A DNA stretch of 64,000 nt from Aphrophora alni (taxonomy: Eukaryota > Arthropoda > Insecta > Hemiptera > Aphrophoridae): NCBI GenBank assembly GCA_963513935.1, contig OY740774.1, positions 87,810,385 to 87,874,384 on the forward strand. Direction: 5' to 3'. The notes under the pieces were generated by a model. That model saw only the letters and a program-made list of their open reading frames with translations, made no database searches and had not been told where the DNA came from. Below are positions 46,900-57,829 of the stretch, one piece after another. Numbering within the stretch: position 1 is the first letter of the stretch; each line of letters opens with the position of its first letter. Position numbers and translations under genes: made by a program.

Positions 46900-48035
46900 G
46901 ACCTACCGCAAACCATGTTAAGAAATTCATAGCTCTAGGCTTCTTGGATCCTGAGATATGCTTTAGGGGTAAAAAACACCCTAGGAGAGGAACTGTTTCA
47001 AAAGCCTTACTTGGTACGTGTCTACAGACCTATCCTAAACCATGTTAAAAAATTCATAGCTCTAGGCTTCTTGGATCCTGAGATATGCTTTTAGGATAAA
47101 TAACACCTTTGGAGAGGAACGTTTTCAAAACGCTTTCTTAGTACGCGTCTACAGACCTACCCCAAATCATGTTAAGAAAGTCATAGCTCTAGGCTTCTTG
47201 GATCCTGAGATATGCTTTAGGGGTAAAAAACACTCTTAGAGAGAATTTTTTTTCAAAACACTTTCTCAGTACGCGTCTACAGATCTACCCCCAAAACATG
47301 TTAAAAAATTCATAGCTCTAGGCTTCTTCGATCCTGAGATATGTTTTAAGGGTAAAAAACACCCTTGGAGAGGAACATTTCCAAAACTTTTTCTTAGTAC
47401 GCGTCTACAGACCTACCCCAAATCATGTTAAGAATTTCATAACTCTAGGCTTCTTGGATCCTGAGATATGCTTTAGGGGGTAAAAAACACCCTCACAGAG
47501 AAACATTTTCAAAACACTTTCTAAGTACGCGTCTACAGACCTACCGCAAACCATGATAAAAAATTCATAGCTCTAGGCTTCTTGGATCCTGAGATATTCT
47601 TTAAGGGTAAAAACGCCCTTGGAGAGGAACATTTTCAAAACCCTTACTTAGTACGTGTCTACAGACCTACCCTAAACGATGTTAAAAATGTCATACCTCT
47701 GGGTTCTTGGATCCAGAGATATGCTTTAGGAATGAAAACATCTTTGGAGAGGAAAATTTTCAAAACACTTACCTAGTACGTGTCTACAGACCTACCCTAA
47801 ACTATGTTAAAAAAAATCATAGCTCTAGGCTTCTTGGATCCACAGGTATGCTTTAGAGGTAAAAAACACCCTTGGAGAGGGACATTTTAAAAACATTTTC
47901 CTAGTACTTGTCTACAGACATACCCTAAACCATGTTTAAAAAAGTCATAGCTCTAGGCTTCTTGGATCCACATGTATGCTTTAAGGGTAAAAAAACACCC
48001 TTGGAGTGAAACATTTTCAAAACCCTTACTTTTGC
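46900..48035 (+). repeat. 127-bp satellite, nine copies
   Basis: The block CATAGCTCTAGGCTTCTTGG starts at 46928, 47055, 47182, 47311, 47438, 47566, 47692, 47818 and 47946, a spacing of 126-129 bp. (Copy 47438 reads CATAAC and copy 47692 CATACC.) Other constant words are GATCCTGAGATATGCTTTA, AACACCCTTGGAGAGGAAC and GTCTACAGACCTACC. Copies are moderately diverged. Short ORFs here are by-products. The array ends about 670 bp before the TMTC exon. Confidence 0.95.
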
Positions 48036-48040
48036 GCTCT

Positions 48041-48253
48041 ACACAAACCACATTGCACTTGGAAGATGAATGCCCAGTAGTCTAACAGAGAGTGGGGGGG
48101 GTAAGGATACTGGTTAATTATGTTTATGATAGTGATGGGGCATAGTTTTAATCATAACAGACTATACCGAAGGTTCTCTGTGTTACGTCTTTGTCAACTA
48201 TCAACTCTCTCACTCAGCATTTCTACGCAACTGAAGTGCAATGTGGTTTGTGT
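48041..48253. mobile_element. 213-bp inverted-repeat element inside the satellite
   Basis: Ends are exact 20-bp inverted repeats: ACACAAACCACATTGCACTT at 48041-48060 and its complement at 48234-48253. The satellite spacing jumps from about 128 to 355 bp across this point, so about 227 bp were added. The interior has a G run and no ORF. A target-site duplication could not be fixed by eye. Likely a MITE. Confidence 0.85.
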
Positions 48254-48350
48254 TGATCTGTACGCCTCTACAGACCTACCCCAAACCATTTAAAAAAATG
48301 CATAGCTCTAGGGGTCTTGAATACAGAGATTCGTTATCTGTCAGCGGGTT
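48254..48350 (+). repeat. Tenth, partial unit of the 127-bp satellite
   Basis: CTCTACAGACCTACCCCAAA and CATAGCTCTAGGGGTCTTGA at 48301 continue the array after the inserted element, then similarity fades. Confidence 0.85.
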
Positions 48351-48701
48351 TTGACTTTTATGTAATACTAATAATTACTACATTTTTTGTGTTTGAAAAT
48401 CCACTTACATCAATGATTAAGACTTAGAAACGGTTGGCTATGAAACCAGTGTTGAAATTTACTTTCACTAGGCACAGCATGACTCCAGAGAATGAGACTA
48501 TATTTGGCAACACCTTAACTAACCAAACCTACAATAAAAACAAAACATTAAAGTCTAGTAAAATTGTTAATCAATCCTTGCAACTAATGTTTCTAGGTTG
48601 CCATTTTCCTGACGTCACACTACAATAGAATGTTATATAATGTATATTCCTGGTTACTTATTCAGTTGAGAAATACACAATGTGTCTATTGATTGTTGCA
48701 G

Positions 48702-48801
48702 GTAACTGGAGTTGTAGGAAGAGCGGAAACATTGTCTTCTGTATTCTTCCTCGCTGCTTTCATACTCTACGCAAAGTCGACTAAACGTAAACGCATCACT
48801 G
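48702..48801 (+). CDS. Internal exon of a TMTC-family protein O-mannosyltransferase gene
   Basis: The 100-bp exon is bounded by TGATTGTTGCAG at the acceptor and G/GTGAGT at the donor. It reads VTGVVGRAETLSSVFFLAAF followed by ILYAKSTKRKRIT, with one base left over (phase 0 in, phase 1 out). The VVGRAE..SS.FFLAAF phrase is a hallmark of the N-terminal multi-pass membrane domain of TMTC1-4 proteins, where it directly follows the HP.HTEA motif; here that motif must be in an upstream exon. TMTCs are ER membrane proteins with C-terminal TPR repeats; known members transfer O-mannose to cadherins. About 18 hydrophobic residues fit one membrane helix, followed by a basic segment (KSTKRKR). GC content is above the flanks. 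I could not assign the paralogue, and no other exon of the gene was recognised, so the introns on both sides exceed what the window shows or hold exons too short to see. Confidence 0.85.
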
Positions 48802-49735
48802 GTGAGTACCTCAAGCTTACATTTACCAAAGTATTTAAACTTAGTACTTTAATCGTTGCTTAATTTAAATGAGGAAACAGCGATCGATCTTATATAATTT
48901 ATTTGTATATGTAAATAATTTATATCGATGTTAATGAAACTTTATTTATAGCATGAGTTATAGTTGTTCTATGTTAAAAACCAAATAAACAGTCAATTGA
49001 AGTTTTGAATTGCTTTTGAAGACTCGGTATATTACGCATATGATAAATTTATTTAATACATAAACTTCGCACAAAGTACTTAAACTTCAAGTTTCAAATT
49101 GAACAATAATTAGACGCTTAAGGTTCTTTTGAAAGACTCGTATTATGAAAACTTTAATCTCGACTCAAGAGTACGATTAATGCAAAGTTATGCATGCATA
49201 GTGATGAAACTCCAAGGAATTGTATTCATGCCATTCATAACCTTCCACTAATAGAGGTCTATTGTGTTTTTGCCTCTATAAAATCCTTTACTTACAAAAT
49301 ATTAAAATCCGTTTTGAATTCATGTTTAGGTTTGGTGGATTGCTTTGTGTTTATGACGTCACTTGCACGCAGTAACTTATACGGAGATTGTAGTTACCGT
49401 TTTATTTTTTTTATTTTACTTACCGTACCCAATATACGAAGTATAGGGTAAGTTGACCTCTGTTTTTTGACTGATCTTAACGTTTCATGACCTCAGGAAA
49501 CAGAAAAAATTATTTTCGACATGCCGTCCGTCCGTCGTCGTTGTCACATGAACCCTATTAAAATTCAGAAAATTGACTTTAAAACCGTAAAAATAGCGGT
49601 TAAACTGTTTTTTCTTCATATCTCGTTTTATATCTATAACACATTAAACGAGAGATAAAATGCAGTTTTCAATTCTGCGTGTAATAGTACCAACACCACC
49701 TCTCTACGATGACAAATAGTGAAGTTATTGTCAAA
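48802..49735. other. Start of the downstream TMTC intron; no other feature
   Basis: AT-rich. Near 49430 the self-complementary phrase ATATACGAAGTATAGGGTAA begins a GC-richer dispersed-repeat-like block with CCGTCCGTCCGTCGTCG at 49525. Confidence 0.5.
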
Positions 49736-49739
49736 AATG

Positions 49740-50250
49740 TAGGGAATTATATAGAGTAGCTGGTACTCCTAATTTACGTTGATTCCTTTACCACATACCT
49801 TACTTCTTAAGAATAAATTATTTATTCAATGCGGAATTCACTTTTTCACCGATAAATCACAATTTAAAAACTACGAAATTCACGTATTTATTGGTTACTT
49901 ATAACGGGAATTACTTATAGCTTCTCGAACGTTAGTAAAGAAATGTTTATATCTCTGATCACAGGTAACGTGAAATGCTATATATAACCACCTGACCAAA
50001 TCTGCCCTTTGTAAAACGTATGTGATAGTAATGATGTAATGCGCATGCGTCAAACCATACGCGATTCCCATTCCTATATCTTCATAACCTATAAATACGT
50101 GGATTTTGTAGTTTTTAAATTGTGATTTTTCTATGAAAAAGTGAATTCCCCTTGAACAAATAATTTATTCTTAAGAACTAAGGTTTGTAGTAAAGAAATA
50201 AAAATATTTAGCTGTACCAGCTACTCTATATAATTACGAAAATGTAATAT
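49740..50250. repeat. Foldback element, ~185-bp arms
   Basis: Left arm 49740-49920 and right arm 50065-50250 are complements: ATATAGAGTAGCTGGTAC with GTACCAGCTACTCTATAT; TTCTTAAGAATAAATTATTT with its mirror; AATTTAAAAACTACGAAATTCACGTATTTA has a mirror at 50094-50123. The loop is about 145 bp. No ORF. Confidence 0.85.
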
Positions 50251-50389
50251 TTTTGACAACAAATATTACATTAATATAAATATCTCTGACTTCCCAAGAA
50301 AATGATATTAGTGTAGTTACGAGTTACCGACACGAGCGTAGCGATTCAAGGCCCACCAGACACGTCAAAACAGAGAGATATACACAATT

Positions 50390-50560
50390 ACGTGATTCAG
50401 AAAACCTGTGTAACAACTGTTTTAAACAAACACCCAACTGGGTAAGACCACTTGATCTACCAATAGGCTACAATTAAATATTTCCTACAAGGTCCAAGGT
50501 CTTTTGGGCATTACATTTAGAGGACTTGTATTACATTGTATGATGAAGGCTTGTGTATTT
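50390..50560 (+). repeat. Dispersed repeat X, copy
   Basis: GTGTAACAACTGTTTTAAAC, ACCACTTGATCTACCAATA, TTTCCTACAAGG and GTATTACATTGTATGATGA. Confidence 0.7.
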
Positions 50561-52083
50561 TTAAATCCTTACATCCTTGTGTTTTTCACAGATATATCCG
50601 TTTTGAGGTCACGTGAGTAAAACTGTGTTGTTTGGAATGATGTCTGTCTGTGTAGTGCACTACACTTCATACAACCATTTTTAATCAAACTTCGTATGTG
50701 GTCATATTTTGGACATATCTCAAGAATTTTTAAAAACTGTTCTAACGGTTTTGATCAAATTCTCTAACATTTGCCTCTAAAACTATCCAGACCAAACTTA
50801 TTGTTAAAAAATAATAATAATAAAAAAATAATTTTAAAAAAAAAATAAATAAAAGAAGAAGAAAATTTGTCCATGGAGTTGTTTTAAAAAGACCCAACTT
50901 CTATAACTAAGGAATAATTTTATTTATTTATTTTTAAAACAACAATACACTGTTATCTGAATTTCATGGAGATAAAATTTAATTTGTGTTGACATTGTAC
51001 GGAAGTTGAAACCGTGGACAAAACAGCTAGAGATTCTCACACATGCAAGGAAAAATCCATGAGATGGAACTTTACTAAGTACACATTACAATGTCAGTTG
51101 CCTTAGATTTTCTGCATGGTAGACGTTTCGATTCCACCAGTGACAATCGAGTGAAGCCATCATTACCCAATCAAAAAGGTAATATAAAAACGGAAAGGGA
51201 AATAGACGCTTCAAAGACGGCAAAAGTAGACTGCATCTCATAAGAAACACGCGTTGAAAATATACAAACACTATTTGGCAAGTGCTATGAAAGTCATCAA
51301 GGGCAATCTCATCAAAAAAAAAGGTCTGTACACTACCCAGTTATGCTTCTGAATCCAATAAAAACTTTGTAAAAATTTTGTCGGTTTGATTTTACATCGA
51401 TATGTGTATATAAAATTTTAAAAGTAAAGTCCCACCCCTCTTTAATTTTTGAACGAGTTAATTAAACAACGCATTTTTGGGAAACAAAGGACTAAAGAAC
51501 CTACCCACTCCCACAGCTGATGTAAATACGTCAGTAACAGGATCATCATCAACTATTAAAATCAAAATTTTAAAACTTGTTTCCCCCCTGCATGAAAGTA
51601 TTACACTAAACTTTGATAAGTTGTTTGATCCACCACCTGTTAACCATTCTTTGTGTAGTGACACATCCCTTGTTATATATTCAAACAATTTGTCTCTCTA
51701 GCTGTTACTCATGACAGAGTGGGCCTTATGGTTTGTTAATGTACCATCTACTGTGCGCTCGCAGGCGTGAAATGAACCTAATATCCTTGTTTTCCTCATT
51801 AAATCCTCGTAAAAAGTTAATAGTGTTGAAATTAAAAAAAAACTCTAAAACCGATTAAGCTCAATAAGGTTTGTTGTAAGCAAAAAAAAGTAACACTATT
51901 TATAAAATAATTAGCAAAAAATTGGCCATAAAAATAGTCATTTCATATTTGATTTTTTTTTTCGAAATTTGTATACAAATTTTGAAAAATTAAATGTGTG
52001 CGTCAAATTTTGTTTAGACATCTTTAGTGGATACATAAATACATGCACAAAATATATTCTGCATATTTATTCTTGCAAGGAAA

Positions 52084-52085
<2 letters not shown>
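50561..52085. other. No recognised gene
   Basis: 50.6-50.8 kb resembles module Q (TGATGTCTGTCTG, GATATATCCGTTTTGAGG). 51.0-51.3 and 51.47-51.70 kb are GC-richer with short open frames on both strands, without family resemblance. Confidence 0.4.

Positions 52086-52087
<2 letters not shown>

Positions 52088-52129
<42 letters not shown>
52088..52129. repeat. (TA)n microsatellite
   Basis: About 20 TA units. Confidence 0.95.
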
Positions 52130-52130
<1 letters not shown>

Positions 52131-52179
52131 CAAGTATTAGTTATAACAACTAGTCATATCCCTTATTGATTCAGCGAAG

Positions 52180-52505
52180 ACATCTTCTTCTTTTCTTCTT
52201 TCTTTTCTTCGTGTTTGTCATTTCTTCTTCTTTTTCTTCTTTCCGTTTGTATTTTTGTTCTTTTTCCTCTTCTTCATGTTTGTCTTTTCTTTTTTCTCTT
52301 TCCTCTTCTTCGTCTTTGTCATTTCTTCTTCTTATTCGAGTTTGTCTTTTTCTTCTTCTTTGTATTTGTTTTTTCTTCTTCCTTCTATTTGTGTTTTTTT
52401 TTCTTCTTCTTTTTCGTGTTTGTCTTTTCTTCTACTTTTTGTTTCGTTTTTCATCTTCCTCTTCAACGTGTTTGTCTCTCTTCTTCAATCTTCCTCTTCA
52501 ATTGG
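52180..52505. repeat. Polypyrimidine/polypurine tract, degenerate tandem repeat
   Basis: About 325 bp of TTC/TTTC runs punctuated at irregular intervals by GTGTTTGTC-type words. Three long hydrophobic open frames (all F, S, L, V) arise from this composition and are not genes. On the - strand it forms a GAAGAA-rich stretch immediately after the 3' end of the LINE at 52560-53310, so it may have grown from the LINE's 3' tail. Confidence 0.85.
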
Positions 52506-52559
52506 GCGGTCTATCCCTTTTGAACGTCAGCCACAATTCACAAATGAAAATAGATCCCC

Positions 52560-53310
52560 CTAAACATCACCAGGAAGACGTGTGAGCTCTATAACCTTCA
52601 GAATCTTCCTGACAAAGTTGTCTTGAAGGATTTTCTGTCCCTTTGTCAAAGAACCATACGTCTCAGTACTTCCCCGATCGTGGCATTCATTCGAAGATCA
52701 GATGCTCTTCAGTTTCGTCTTGCAGATCACTTTTCCTGCACTTAGGTTCCCCAATTTTTCTCCTTGTATTGAACCCACCCTCCTTCTTTATTCCACCTGC
52801 TTATCGAGAAGTCAGATACAATTTGGTTTAAGAGAGCGCGAAGTGAGAGTTTGCTCAACTCTTAGACCTAGAGTACTCCTCCGCCCAACCTCATTACTCG
52901 TATTCTTTATGAACCCAAGTGCTGATGTCATACATAGCTAACATGAATATGCCAACAGAACGTCTCAAATCTTATAAGTTTCGCTGTTGAAGCTTTATTA
53001 GTCAACGTGTCTGCACATTCGTTCTTACTAACATTGTTGAGTTCTTTTAGCCTTGATATGATTCTGAAACAATTCAAGACTATCTGTGATCTGTATTTGT
53101 TCGAAACCAGGGCTTTCAAAACCATCTGACAGAATGTATAGATACATATATCCTTACCTTCTTCTATCCCAGCCTTTCGTCTTCCATTATAGATGGAATT
53201 TCTGAAATTTATCTGAAACACCGTTAAATACTTTCCCATCGATAGGACGTATTCATGTTAAGATCTGCCTCTAGCATCTTTTCAACTTTTTGTTTTGGAG
53301 TCTTCTATGA
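52560..53310 (-). pseudogene. LINE RNase H domain and C-terminal tail
   Basis: The - strand reads WFIEDSKTK, then GKYLTVFQINFRNSI, GKDICIYTFCQMVLKALVSN, YRSQIVLNCFRIISRLKELN and NECADTLTNKAS. This is the order of the RNase H fold in LINEs (TDGS, the TVFQAE helix, YSDSQAALKAL and NE.AD.LA..A). Catalytic residues are changed (DGS to EDS, SDSQ to TFCQ), so it is inactive. After frameshifts PKCRKSDLQDETEEHLIFE gives the zinc-knuckle tail. The reverse transcriptase is missing. Confidence 0.8.
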
Positions 53311-54035
53311 ACCACTTACTATGTATCGCACACGACAATACGTAGATGATCTTCACATTTTCATTATATACTTTTTTTCATGAAGTATCAAAGAACGTTT
53401 ACTTGGATTTATTTTAGACCTGCTGGACCACATTAAATGGCATTTCGTGTCCATAGTTCCTCGATGTCTTTTGCTTAGGGCCATCTCCACAAGTTTCAGG
53501 TATTTCCATAGTGCAACATTCATGCTACATGGTCAGCAATGAACCAAGTCGCTTTCTTTCTTCTCTATTTCACTCATTCAACAATGTGTGTAAAGACCTT
53601 TTAGATTGTTTACTTTTAATTCAATACTCCCCCCCCCTCTATATGAGTAGTTTTGAAATAACCAGTATCCTATTACAAACTGGTGAAGTAATAATTTACT
53701 TCCTCCTTTGGTCGGTTAAATCATTCCACCAAGTTCTTACGTTTGACCGTCGACCTTACTGTTTTGTACTTGCTTCAACTTTCCTACTGTTTTTCATTTC
53801 TGGGGTTTCCTTTGACGGTTGTTTTGTCGATATCGTGTCTTCTCTCTTTTATAAATTTTCTATCTTGGGGTCAATAGCAATGGCACAACCACCTTCAGCT
53901 TCCGGTATGATAATTTACGCACTAACGTAAGATACTTTGACAGAGAATCTTCTCTGTACATCAAGAGCTCACTATAGCGAGTACGAGCTAGGCAATCCTA
54001 ATGGACCTTAGCTGTAACTACACCTTATTAATTGT
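53311..54035. other. No gene recognised; 139-codon open frame of doubtful meaning
   Basis: 53511-53930 (+) is open for 139 codons but has no family resemblance, an average repeat-like composition and a C run (53629). It may be antisense to an unrecognised repeat. Confidence 0.35.
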
Positions 54036-54039
54036 AGTA

Positions 54040-54215
54040 TTGGGTGAGATGCCTCTCTTTTATCTTTCCTGTCTGAACTTGACCAATTCTTGCTCTCTTC
54101 CGACCTGACGTTAGAGTATTGGAAGGCAAAGTTAGGTCTTTATTTTAATTTCTTTTCCTTGTTTGTAAGGCTATGATGACCAAAGTGTTTTCGAATATAA
54201 ACAACAAAGAACAAA
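54040..54215 (-). repeat. Dispersed repeat D, copy
   Basis: TCTTTTATCTTTCCTGTCTG, CAATTCTTGCTCTCTTCCGA and GGCTATGATGACCAAAGTGT on the + strand are the complement of the D order. Confidence 0.7.
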
Positions 54216-54689
54216 ATCGTTTTCCGTACTTTTCATCCGCCCAAATCTTATCCTATATGGAAGAATGGCCATTGAAAATTCTTAAGTATGATGTTACTTC
54301 CTATTCAAATTCGTATTAGTTTCATAAAAAGTTAAATGAAAATGGTGTTGATAGAGAAACTGTTATGATTTCGCTTTAGCTATTCCATGCTTGTAAGTGT
54401 CTGGGGTTACTGCAACTCTCCAAGGATAACTTACAACATTAAAGCTTGTACCTCAGTGGTCAGAATTGTAGAGTTGTACTGTCAAAATGTAGGCGAGGTC
54501 ATTAATTTGGGATTTCATTACCGTTTCAGCCCGACGTTCGTGTTCAACGCTCACTTGTACTATTGTACTGTTAGCTCCGTCTTACAAATCTGTTTATGAC
54601 AGTATAGAAGCTTTATGATGGAAGGCTAAAAATCAACAATAACTTATGGTTTTGTGAACAGAAAACCCCGCTCCTTGTACGTTTTAATA

Positions 54690-55010
54690 CATTCAATAAA
54701 TCATTCTAAGAAACACGGGTCTACTCACTAGCATTACACGATAATATTCATAGGGAAGTAATAATAAATAATACTACAGCTAATGTACACTTGAACAAAA
54801 CACCACTTACAGATAGAAGTAATAAAAGTTAATGGTTTAAATTCACTTTTTTAGCTTGCTCCTTATGTTGTGATTTGCCATTCATTTTTAAGACAGTGGA
54901 ATACCGGTTGCCTTATCTGAAACCGGGAATTTACCCCCACCACTTCTCAACTTCATTAGGCGATGGCCCAATCCGTTGGAAACATAAACAATCTGACTAC
55001 TGTTTATATT
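54690..55010 (+). repeat. Dispersed repeat Y, copy 2
   Basis: Partner of 23940-24310: TACTACAGCTAATGTACACT, GTGATTTGCCATTCATTTTT and CTGACTACTGTTTATATTTT. Confidence 0.6.
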
Positions 55011-55029
55011 TTAACAGAAGACTTCATTA

Positions 55030-56050
55030 CACTGATATGAAGTTTTAGTAAAAAACACAAACAAGGTATTCTAAAACTGCTTTCGATCTTGTAGACCATA
55101 GTATCTTACTGTCAAAAACTGGAGATATCTGAGAAAGGGGAGCTGCTCTTGATTGGTTTAGAAGTTTTCTAAGTAAAAGAATTCAAAACGTCAGAATTGC
55201 AGAACAGTTGAGCAAACCGCTTACTATCAAAGGAGGCTTGCCTTAGGGATCAGCTAATATCAGCTATTTTATTTTTGACTTTTATTAATGAATTACTAAA
55301 TTTACCATTTCATGGGCGTGCAAATGCTTTTGTAGATGATGTTGCTTTCTTTTATTACTCCATTGGGCTAATTTAAGTAAAAATTTGGAAATGGTGATAA
55401 TGTGGTGTTCTATGAAAAAATGAAAATCAATATCAGTAAAACAAAATATGTCAATTTTAGTTTAGTTAATAGATTAGAATTTTGTGAAGATCGTGTTTAC
55501 CACGTTTCAAATTGTGCTGCCAAATTGTATGTGTGAAGCAAAAAAGGAAAAGTTATAATTTTAAATAGTTAGGTCTAATTTTAGATGAAAATTTAAATTG
55601 ACAAAATTACGTAAGAAAAGAAAATCCGTTATCAGAACTTTTATTTTTTGAGGAATATTTGTGAACCCAATTTATTAAAGAGTACTGTATTTTTCTTTAA
55701 TTGATTCCAGGCTACAATATAGTATTCAGTGCTGGGGGAAGGGGCTGAGAATATCGCAAATTCGTGGCATTCGGTTGATACTTAATTATCCTAAAACTGA
55801 AGCTCTTATCCATTATTTTGTTTACTAAAAATACTGCCCATTCATCATCTATTTATTTATAAAGTTTAATAAAATGTGTTGTGGCAACACTGGTACAAAC
55901 AATTTATTTTACAACATTAGAAGAACCTTTCGAAGAATTGTTCGATTACCCAAAGTTAACAAATCTATGTTTATTTTAATATACAATAGAAATACTTATT
56001 GCGCCTAAGTATTTAAATCAACTGCCAGTTAATATCAAATAATGCCAAAA
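55030..56050 (+). pseudogene. Non-LTR retrotransposon reverse transcriptase relic
   Basis: Frames joined by eye give KTAFDLVDHSILL, GAALDWFRSFLSKRIQNVRI, LTIKGGLP, LFLTFINELLNLPFHGRANA and FVDDVAF (FVDD at 55328-55339, replacing YADD/FADD), then KINISKTKYVNF and LRNICEPNLL. Further on are IPGYNIVFSAGG and TGTNNLFYN-like phrases. These are reverse transcriptase motifs 3 to 7 and the region after them, of CR1/Jockey-like LINEs. It has many stops and shifts. The copy lies directly after repeat Y. Confidence 0.85.
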
Positions 56051-56292
56051 TTTTATGTTAGTAATGTAACGTTTTTAAATATTACTCTAGTTTAAAGTGA
56101 ACTTATTTTTGAAGTTAATTTTGAACAATTTTTGTAATTAATATTTTACTTATAGTAACTTTTAATTAAGAAGATTATTTCATAATATGAGTATAACCTA
56201 TATTAAGTATATACTGTATTAATTTTAATGTTAAGATATAGAAGTCACGGAATTCGAGTTTTGTAATTGTTATACTGAACACATAGGTTAAG

Positions 56293-56316
56293 TATATATA
56301 TATATATATATATATA
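56293..56316. repeat. (TA)n microsatellite
   Basis: About 12 TA units. Confidence 0.9.
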
Positions 56317-56475
56317 GTTAGCCTCGAACAGGTAACTTTGGGCAACTCAATTTACTGTAGCAAACAATGTTGTTGGTGTATTTTTATGTGAAATAAATTC
56401 ATATTCTCCGTTGTAAATGTTGTTGATATCGTTTATTCAGATATACGTCATAATTTGTATATATGCTAACTAATA

Positions 56476-56517
56476 CACGACGTTTCGAGAGTATGCATCA
56501 ACTTTCGTTATCAATTG
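56476..56517 (-). ncRNA. Decayed hammerhead-like sequence, U3/A8 type
   Basis: - strand core TTGATAA, extra C, stem II GAAAGT/ACTCTC with one mismatch, GAAAC, GTC. Stem I (CAA against GTG) is broken. Same family as 35626-35667. Confidence 0.45.
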
Positions 56518-56999
56518 AAAATCAGGAATTTGAAGTTCGTAATTTGTTTTTTTTTTTTCATTTTACGAAGTTCTTTCTTTGATTATGAATGAAGTAAAAT
56601 TATAAATGTTGGGAGCAGTTTAACACATAATTTCCATTAAGTTGTCACCATTGTTAGAACTCGTAATGTTTAAAACATTAACGCTTCAGAGAGTTATTTA
56701 ATGAGGGTCCCGTATATTGCCATCATAGTGTACACGGTAACATTAGTGTACGGCAAATATCTCCTAGTTGCATCGACCTAAATAGTCTGTATTGTAAACA
56801 GCTGATTCGAAAATCGATGGAGGTATTGACTAGAAGTTAACCAAATCAAAGATGAAATTTTTAGGTTATCCCATAAATTGTGGAAATCGAAAGTAGATAA
56901 TTTTAAAGTTAGTCTTATCATATTGGAGAGGAGAGGAGTAAATTTGAATTTCTAACATATACGTATATAACTTTCCCACTTACTCATCCCATATTCATA

Positions 57000-57150
57000 T
57001 ATTCTTGGGTTTGATCCCTATCTTTCATCTTTCCTATCAGATTTCTCTTAATCAACTCTTGTTCTTTTCCGACCCTTACGCTATTAAAGTATTCGAGGGC
57101 TAGTCTTTATTCTAAGTTCTTTTCTTACAACAATGAACGAAAAAATAATG
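57000..57150 (-). repeat. Dispersed repeat D, copy
   Basis: + strand words ATCTTTCATCTTTCCTATCA, AACTCTTGTTCTTTTCCGAC and AAAGTATTCGAGGGCTAG are the D complement. Confidence 0.75.
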
Positions 57151-57233
57151 AGGGCTTCGCTCTGTCGCGATGTAGTTAAATTTTGGATTCTAAAACTATT
57201 TTTAGTAACTCTTTCAAAATACAATTGTTCTTA

Positions 57234-57237
<4 letters not shown>

Positions 57238-57269
<32 letters not shown>
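57238..57269 (+). repeat. Poly-A run (32)
   Basis: Uninterrupted run of 32 A. Confidence 0.95.
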
Positions 57270-57275
<6 letters not shown>

Positions 57276-57384
57276 TTACTCCCCTGGTTGTCGCTTCGTA
57301 TTTTACGAATTTTGATCCTGTAAATTCGAATTTGGATTATACGTATTTGGCCTCCGTAACTCACAGTGTTCAAAACAAAACTAT

Positions 57385-57480
57385 AGGTTAGGATTCGAAC
57401 CCTCCACCTTGTTACCGTTTTTTATTGGAAAATTGACGTCTTAAATCTGATATCTACCAGCACATTTAGGATTAGTTACG
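57385..57480 (-). repeat. tRNA-derived SINE head
   Basis: - strand: GTGCTGGTAGATATCAGATT, TAAGACGTCAA, and a B-box-like GGGTTCGAATCCTAACC. Confidence 0.7.
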
Positions 57481-57829
57481 TTCTTAACAATATTGGAGTA
57501 ATCAGACTGCCCGTTCTATTCCTTAGTTATATTTTGAACTATGATCATATTTAAACTATGTGAACCATAGAGATTAGTCCTAATATATTATTAAAATGTT
57601 AAATTCCTGACCGGTTTTGTTAAAACTCATAAAATTTAACTATTTTGATCTGAAAATTCGAATTGTAAGTACCGGCTTCTATATCCTGGAAAATTAAAAC
57701 AGTTAGTCTAAATAATCAATGAAGAGTGGTATTATATTTCCTAATAGTCAAGAACCCGGTGATATATGCCAATCAAAAATAAAATGCACAGTCTGACATT
57801 AGTGAAAAATTAGTCGGATTTGATTATTA

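Noticed and set aside
46900..48350. Possible CRISPR-like array
   Set aside because: The unit is about 127 bp with no alternating unique spacers, in a eukaryotic genome; it is a satellite.
51044..51065. Downstream TMTC exon suggested by a CKE phrase
   Set aside because: The flanking residues do not match the conserved TMTC motif and there are no suitable splice sites.
52166..52585. 139- and 102-codon hydrophobic open frames resembling membrane proteins
   Set aside because: They overlap in all three frames of a polypyrimidine tract and contain almost only F, S, L and V; composition explains them.
53511..53930. 139-codon open frame as a gene
   Set aside because: No family resemblance, no splice or start context, and repeats on both sides; length alone is weak evidence in 64 kb.
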